The position numbers and the translations under genes are program-made. The notes beneath the pieces were generated by a model, which saw nothing but the letters and a program-made list of their open reading frames with translations, was not told the origin of the DNA and made no database searches. Below, in pieces: positions 59,152 to 64,000 of a stretch of DNA of 64,000 nt (its first letter is position 1; every line of letters begins with the position of its first letter). Source of the DNA: Neostapfia colusana (taxonomy: Eukaryota; Streptophyta; Magnoliopsida; Poales; Poaceae); contig JASWHV010000011.1 of NCBI GenBank assembly GCA_030760725.1, positions 82,375,765-82,439,764 on the forward strand, written 5' to 3'.

Positions 59152-60245
59152 TGTCGAAGTGTGTGATCGACACTTCTCCCGGGCCTGCACTGGGCAGCCC
59201 ACGGAGGTTCTTTTTTCGGAGGGGCTAGTCCCTAGCGGAGAGCTTGCGCGGATGGACGAGTTAGTAAGAGCTTGACACAGCGAGTTTTACGTGGTTCAGG
59301 CCGCCGGAGCGTAAAACCCTACGTCCACGGCGAGCTATGGAGCTCGCTGTATTGCTTGCTGCTCAGGGCCGGAGGCCTGAGCTTGGAGGTGAGTTACAGC
59401 TTGAGAGTGTATGGCTAGCGTACGAGTTGCAAAGTGCGAACACATGCTATCGACGCCTACCCGAGCCTTTTATAGTCCAAGACTCGGGCGGCTTAAAAGG
59501 GAAGCTGGGACCCGACAGGTGGTCCCGGGAAGATTGTCTATTACCTACCGTATCTGCAGTTATGCCGGTAGTTGTCTCTGGTCGAAGGCTTCCGAGTCTT
59601 CATCTTGCCGCCCTGCCCATGCCGCATGCTAGTCGTAGTGGTTGATGACGGCGCAGGCGGCATGGGATGTCTTGTCGCGGTGTTTATTGGCTGACAGGTT
59701 CTGACACCGTGCGCCAGTCTGTGATGCGACTGGGCGCAACGGCACCTGACAGAAGCGTGCTCCGCGTCTCCGTGTCTTGGGAAGACGCGGGCCTTGAATA
59801 CCCTGTACGGGCAAGGTATGGGGCGTATTCACGCCCGCTGCCTATCGCTCGGGGCAGGCAGCGTCGTTCTGCTGCCACGTGGCGGGCCCGGAGCCCTTCT
59901 CAGAGGAGAGGAGGGTCAGTCCCGCGGGGCACGTGGAGCCTCCGGACCTCTCCCCGCGGAGGGGGAGGCTCGGCTTCTATTGGCCACGTGGCGGGCCCGG
60001 AGCTCTCCTCTGAGGAGAGGGAGGTCCGGCCCTGCTGGACACGCGGCGCCTTCGGACCTCTCTCCCGCGCAGGGGGAGGTCCGGCTTCTGTATGCCATGT
60101 GGTGGGCCCGGAGCTCTCCTCTGAGGAGAGGGAGGTCCGGCCCCGCCAGACGCGTGGCGCCTTCGGAGCTCTCCTGCGGAGAAGGGCGAGTTCCTTAGGC
60201 ATTTTACCCTGTGCGCGGGGGTACCCCATATCTCAGGTACCGCCA
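59152..60245 (-). repeat. 3' LTR of R4 (reversed)
   Basis: 1094 bp, reading on the minus strand from TGGCGGTACC at 60245 (TGTCGG in the others) to CTTCGACA at 59152. The TATA box is seen as TTTTATA at 59468-59474. U3 has the R2/R3-like unit with GGCTCCACG near 59930, while the promoter-proximal part is R1-like (AAAAGGCTCGGG). Confidence 0.93.
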
Positions 60246-60728
60246 GTGGCCCCCGGGCCCATCTCGGGGGAGATACCGAGCTCGAGGTGGGACCTCTGTC
60301 TCTTCCAATCCGCGCACTTCCTCTAAGTCCCGAATTGACCGCTGCCGGAGCACAAACGGCCACGGGATCGTGGGAGCATGCGCTCACTTGATGGTTGCTT
60401 TTACTGCGGCGGTTCCCAAGACTGCCACTTTTGCGGCGCTTTCTTCGGGAACCGCCAAAGTGCCTTGCCGGCTCATCTTCTCAGGAGACTGACTCCCTGA
60501 CCCATCGCTTCAGTTGGGCGGCTAGGGTCCACCTTTCATCGGCGCCCGGTCTCGGAGCCAACGAGGTCGCCGACGCGATGATTCCGGAGGTTTTCGAATT
60601 ACCCCGGGCCATCCCTGGAAAGTTTTAAAAGGGGATCTCACCCGCATCGCTGCTTCCCTTCACATTGCACTCGTACTTCCCTTGAACTCTTGCGCCCCAG
60701 CTCTCCTGCCCTTGCGTCCTCTTTCGCC
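60246..60728 (+). promoter_or_regulatory. Promoter and leader of the antisense gene in R4
   Basis: 483 bp from the LTR edge to the antisense ATG, colinear with R1 23918-23444 read on the minus strand. TTTTAAAA at 60623-60630 lies ~100 bp upstream of the ATG, a TATA-like box at the place where R1 has TTATAA. The start context is GCCATGG, favourable in plants. No LTR sequence is used, so the gene has its own promoter region; activity is inference. Confidence 0.6.
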
Positions 60729-62170
60729 ATGGCTTCCAACTTGCTCCCGACGTGCCTCGTCCGCTCTTCCGAGCTCGGGCCAGTGCGCAGGCTGCTGGGC
60801 TGGCGCTCAGAAGAGCAGAAATATCGGCTTCGCCGAGGATCTCTCCCCCTGGTCCTGGAAAAGGGGGAGATAGTCTTCTTCACGGCTTATGCTCTGGCGG
60901 GGTTTGTTCCGCCGATTTCTTCCTTCTTTGTCACCCTGCTGGAGACATACGGTCTCCAGCTCCACCATCTTTCCCCCAATTCCTTCGCAATGGCTGCCGT
61001 TTTTGTTCACTTCTGCGAGATGTTTGTGGGGGTGCACGCCTCCGTGACGCTCTTCTGCCACTTCTTTATGCTGCGGACGACTGGGCGCGGCTCAAAGACC
61101 CAGATGGGGGCATACTACTTCCAGCATCGCTGCAAAGACCCCAAGATCTCCGGATACCTCCTGCCCTTCAGCGCATCAAGGTGGGAAAACTGGAGGGAGA
61201 ACTGGGTGGTGGTGCAGACCGACGAGCACGATCGCCTTCAACTCCCAACCGCCAGCCCAACCACCGATCGCCGCTTCTGGGAGGAGATCCCTGAGCTGGA
61301 GCAGGAGTACACCCCGGTCTTGGAGCGGATCCTGTTCTTGGCCAACGAGGGGCTGACGTCTCTGATGGTGCTGATGAACTTTGTGTCGCGCCGCATTGCT
61401 CCCTTGCAGCAGCGTAGCCGCCCAGCGTGGTACTACACCGGTGAGCAGGACTGTACCAGGCTGGAGAGAGGGCCCGGCTCTGACCCTTCCGATGAGGAGC
61501 TGAACGAGATGGTGAGCAAGGTGAGCGGTGACTACATTCCCAGTCGCGACCCCGCCCTTCCGCCCTCTGCCACCCCCCTCTTCTTGGAGCCTCAGAGGAG
61601 GTCAGAGCTGCTGCGGAAGATGCCGAACCTTGATGATATCGGGATCGCCGTCCGGCAGGTCGGGGATGCCTTCCGGGGTATCACCATTCCAGGAACCGAG
61701 CACCCCGGATCAGGGCATGAGGCATCTGCTGCTGTCAAACCCTCCCCCAGAGCTGACGGAACCCAAGCCACCGACAAAGGGAAAGGGAAAGAGCCGGCCC
61801 CCGGGCATCTAGAGAAGAAACGCGCCCGGTCTCCTCCGAGGGTGCCGCCTGTGCCGAGTCAGGGTGCCGGAGCTACTTTGCTTCCATCCTCCGGAAGCGC
61901 TGGTCCGTCGGGTGGCGACCCGAAGAGGTCCCGAGTGTCCCTCCCCGGCGGGTCTCTCCCCAGACAGCAGCCGTCCGAATCAGCCCAAGTACCTCGCCAT
62001 CCTTCCTCAAGCGGAGGGGCTCCCAGGACGGATGTTGGTGGGGCGACGCCGGCGAGTGCACCGGGGATCCAGGCATCCCATCCCGCGACCGTTCCAGTCG
62101 CTGGTCCTGGTGGTTCAGCTACAGCCCAGAGGCCAGTGCTGCAAGCTCGCTGGAGCGCTCATGCCGCCCA
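60729..62170 (+). CDS. Antisense gene of R4, exon 1 (PF04195-like)
   Basis: Starts at ATG 60729 (MASNLLPTCLVRSS) and stays open for 1442 nt to a GTAAGT donor at 62171; read unspliced it hits TAA at 62172. Residues ~40-250 resemble the domain Pfam calls putative gypsy type transposon (PF04195): GEIVFFTAYALAGFVPPISS, LLETYGLQLHHLSPNSFAMA, VFVHFCEMFVGVHASVTLFC and WVVVQTDEH. Then an acidic and Pro/Ser-rich disordered stretch to residue ~480 with GKGKEP and RARSPPR. The domain name is historical; no enzymatic function is established. It is transcribed opposite to gag-pol. Confidence 0.85.
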
Positions 62171-62249
62171 GTAAGTGTTATTCTTTCTGGTTTATAGGAG
62201 CAGAGCTCTTGCCTCTTCTCTTATTCTGAGGGCTTCTTCTTCTTTGCAG
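62171..62249 (+). other. Predicted 79-bp intron of the antisense gene
   Basis: GTAAGT donor at 62171-62176, pyrimidine-rich CTTCTTCTTCTTTGCAG acceptor ending at 62249, phase 2. Removing it joins exon 1 to exon 2 in frame (codon CA|G, Gln). The total of 2724 nt is an exact multiple of three, and the stop at 62172 lies inside the intron. Confidence 0.8.
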
Positions 62250-63531
62250 GGACCGACCGGCTGCCAGGGGCGGGCCTCTTATCCGGCCGCCTTCAACCAG
62301 CGGGAGCTCCGCGCCTCAGCACCTGGGGACCGTGGCGGCACCCACGGCTCCCAAATCAACGGGGGCACCTTCTGCACCAGCGGGTTCATTTCCCGCGGTG
62401 GCCGCATCTGCTCCTACCCGCCCTCCTTCACCAGTCCAGAGGCCAGGTCTTGAGACCGGGAGGGCTGCTGTAGGTGCGCCTGCTGGCCCCCTGGGCTGCT
62501 TAGGACAGCGCCCCACCGTGGCTGCTGAGGCGCCGGCGCCCCTGCCGATCTTAGACTCGTCAGGGGGGTCCAGCGGCGCAAATCATATCCCCCCTGCTCC
62601 GACGCCTGTGTGGGACGCCCTGGGGCGTGTCCAGACCAGCGCCCGGCAGCTCCAATCTGCCTTTGAGCAAGAGCGGAAGGCATTGACCGGCGAGAGGGAA
62701 CGCCTTCTCAGCTGGCAGCAGCGGGCCCGGGCGGACCTTGACTCAAGGCAGTCAAGGCTTGAGGCCATGAGTGCTCTGCTTGGCACTCAGAAGAAGGCCA
62801 TTAGCCGCTTGGAGTCAGAGGCCCAGCGGGTTCGTGCCACCTACCGCGATGCTCTGGCCCAAGCTGAAGCCAAAGCCAAGGAGTGTTCCGCCGCCGCGGA
62901 GGAGTTGCAGCTGCAGGTAGCCCGTCGGGAGCACGCCGTCGCTGATCGGGAACGCGCCGCTGCGGCCGAGGAGGAGAAGACCACCGCCCGGCTGAGGGCC
63001 AAGGTGGAGGAGCTAAGGGCTCGGTCCGAGGAACTGGAGCTCCGTGAGTCGGCTGTCGCCGCGAGGGAGGAGCAGTTCTCCAAGGAGCGTCAGGCGGCGA
63101 TGGCTCGCGAGCTAGCGGCTCGCCAAGAGGTAGAGAGGCTCCAGTCCTTGCGGACTGCTGAGGCCCAGGCGGTCTGGTGCTTCATTGCCAAGGCAGGGTC
63201 CGCCTTGGCTCCTCTTGGTTTCAGCCCTGTGCAGGTAGAGACCCCAGCGCGGCCGATGTCCGAAGCGGCCCCGGCCCTTGAGTCTCTTGGCGACGAGCTA
63301 GGTCGGCTCGAATCAGTGATCGCCGACGAGCTGGAAGCGGAAGGTCGGGGCCTCGCGAAGGAGGTTGCGATGCACGTTCTGTCGTGCTTCGTTAGCCGAG
63401 ACCCTTCCTTTTCTCTGGGGCCGGTTCGTCTAGGACCCGTCGCTGATCGGGAGGAAGCTGCCAGGGCCAAAGTCGAGGACTTAGCTGCCCTCGTGGCCTC
63501 TAGGTTTCATCGGGAGTCCGGGGACCCCTAG
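62250..63531 (+). CDS. Antisense gene of R4, exon 2 (coiled coil and C-terminal domain)
   Basis: 1282 nt, open throughout, ending at TAG 63529-63531; with exon 1 the protein is 907 residues. Residues ~481-608 are Pro/Ala-rich and disordered. Residues ~609-788 form a long coiled-coil region rich in Glu, Arg and Ala (TGERERLLSWQQRARADL, then LRARSEELELRESAVAAREE). The last ~120 residues are a conserved globular-looking domain: LAPLGFSPVQ, LGRLESVIADELEAEGRGLA and DPSFSLGPVRLGPVADREE. The R2 copy (49907-50869) shares coiled coil and tail and helps confirm the frame. Function unknown. Confidence 0.87.
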
Positions 63532-63759
63532 GCATCTGCCCTTGTGGCCACAAAGCCCTGTACTTTATTTTTTATTTTTGTTGAGTCTGTAGCCCAGCTC
63601 GTGGAGCCTTCGTATGGACAGACTCCTGTTTCTTTCTGTGTCTGCATGTCTTAGTCTTCTTCTTGGCCTTTCCTGACCGAGTCCTTAGCTCCGCAAGGAC
63701 TCGGAGGCCTTGACCAATCTCGAAGCTCTGCATAGACACCTTCTCCGGGTCCTCACTGT
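63532..63759 (+). other. 3' flank of the antisense gene in R4
   Basis: T-rich segment after the stop (TACTTTATTTTTTATTTTTG near 63570) and a GTCTTCTTCTTGGCC stretch, then CTTAGCTCCGCAAGGACTC, conserved in R1, R2 and R3 on the other strand. A 3' untranslated region and poly(A) zone are likely here; no signal is certain. Confidence 0.5.
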
Positions 63760-64000
63760 ATACTGAGGGTTTCGGAGGTCTCCAGGACCCGCCTCTCGAG
63801 ATTGGAGGGGGGTCCGGGCCTGTTGGTCACGTGGCGGGCCCGGAGCTCCCGCCTGAGGGGAGGTCCGGGCTTGCAGGGCACGTGGAGTCCTCGGGCCCCT
63901 CCCCGCAGAGGGGGGGGGGGGAGGTCCGACCTCTGTAGACCACGCGGCGGTCCCGGAGCTCCCACTCTCAAGGAGGTGGGAGGTCTGGCCCTGCTGGACA
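63760..64000 (-). repeat. GC-rich CACGTG-type repeats of R4
   Basis: The same array type as in R1-R3 between pol and antisense gene, with GTCACGTGGCGGGCC near 63827 and GGCACGTGGAG near 63877. It includes a run of 12 G at 63910-63921 and continues past the window edge. Confidence 0.7.

Larger units (their letters stand above)
59152..64000 (-). mobile_element. R4: Tat/Retand-like element on the minus strand, 3' end only
   Basis: The minus strand enters from the right edge and ends with the 3' LTR (59152-60245). Before that LTR comes the sequence GATGGGCCCGGGGGCCAC, as in R1. Between the window edge and the LTR lie the GC repeats, and the antisense gene on the plus strand. gag, pol and the 5' LTR would be beyond 64000. 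It is inserted in R3 after GCGAG. Confidence 0.9.

Noticed and set aside
60729..62174. Calling the PF04195-like ORF a cut-and-paste transposase or a host gene
   Set aside because: It lies between pol-side repeats and the 3' LTR of a gypsy element, and fragments occupy the same place in R1 and R2. No terminal inverted repeats or DDE motif are seen.

Overview
The window is plant nuclear heterochromatin, most likely from a grass. It holds one ~133-bp tandem satellite and at least six nested LTR retrotransposon insertions of grass type: a Tat/Retand-like Ty3-gypsy family with an antisense PF04195-like ORF, and a Tekay/Del-like chromovirus primed by initiator tRNA-Met. I see no cellular gene, tRNA, rRNA or CRISPR array. 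Assignment to grasses is inference from element families and GC-rich coding style; the species is not identifiable by eye.

Layout. 1-14529, 25018-26968 and 27936-31087 are one satellite array. Inside it, 6124-10816 is a large palindrome: two ~2.28-kb inverted arms round a 123-bp spacer. Blocks of monomer variants recur in fixed order with a ~1.93-kb spacing (higher-order repeat). R1 (14530-25017) is a full-length Tat/Retand-type element flanked by the target duplication AGGGA. A 967-bp 5'-truncated piece of another LTR element (26969-27935) sits between TCGGT copies.

From 31088 to the window end everything lies inside R2, a pol-less relative of R1 with LTR, gag and antisense ORF. R2 gag is split at 33384/47337 by K, a complete Tekay-like chromovirus on the minus strand (33385-47336, LTRs 4.08 and 3.69 kb, TSD GGTGG). 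The antisense ORF of R2 is split at 50871 by R3, a nearly complete R1 relative on the plus strand. R3 is split at 59151 by R4, a minus-strand family member that runs off the right edge. Inferred insertion order: satellite, then R2, then K and R3 (order unknown), then R4; R1 and the truncated piece are independent insertions in the satellite.

Gene content. The Tat/Retand-like pol has order gag, zinc knuckle, protease, RT, RNase H, archaeal-type RNase H, integrase, read on the element's sense strand. A second gene lies between pol and the 3' LTR on the opposite strand, with its own TATA-like promoter. It is intact in R4: two exons joined by a 79-bp GT-AG intron, 907 codons, PF04195-like N-terminal half, long coiled coil, conserved C-terminal domain. 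R2 keeps its C-terminal half and R1 only its promoter and ends. All gag-pol copies carry nonsense codons or frameshifts, so none looks autonomous. The most interesting points are the palindromic satellite, the spliced antisense gene, the pol-less R2 partner, a Pro/Leu-rich repeat insert inside RNase H, a UAG shared by two copies between protease and RT, and mosaic LTRs.
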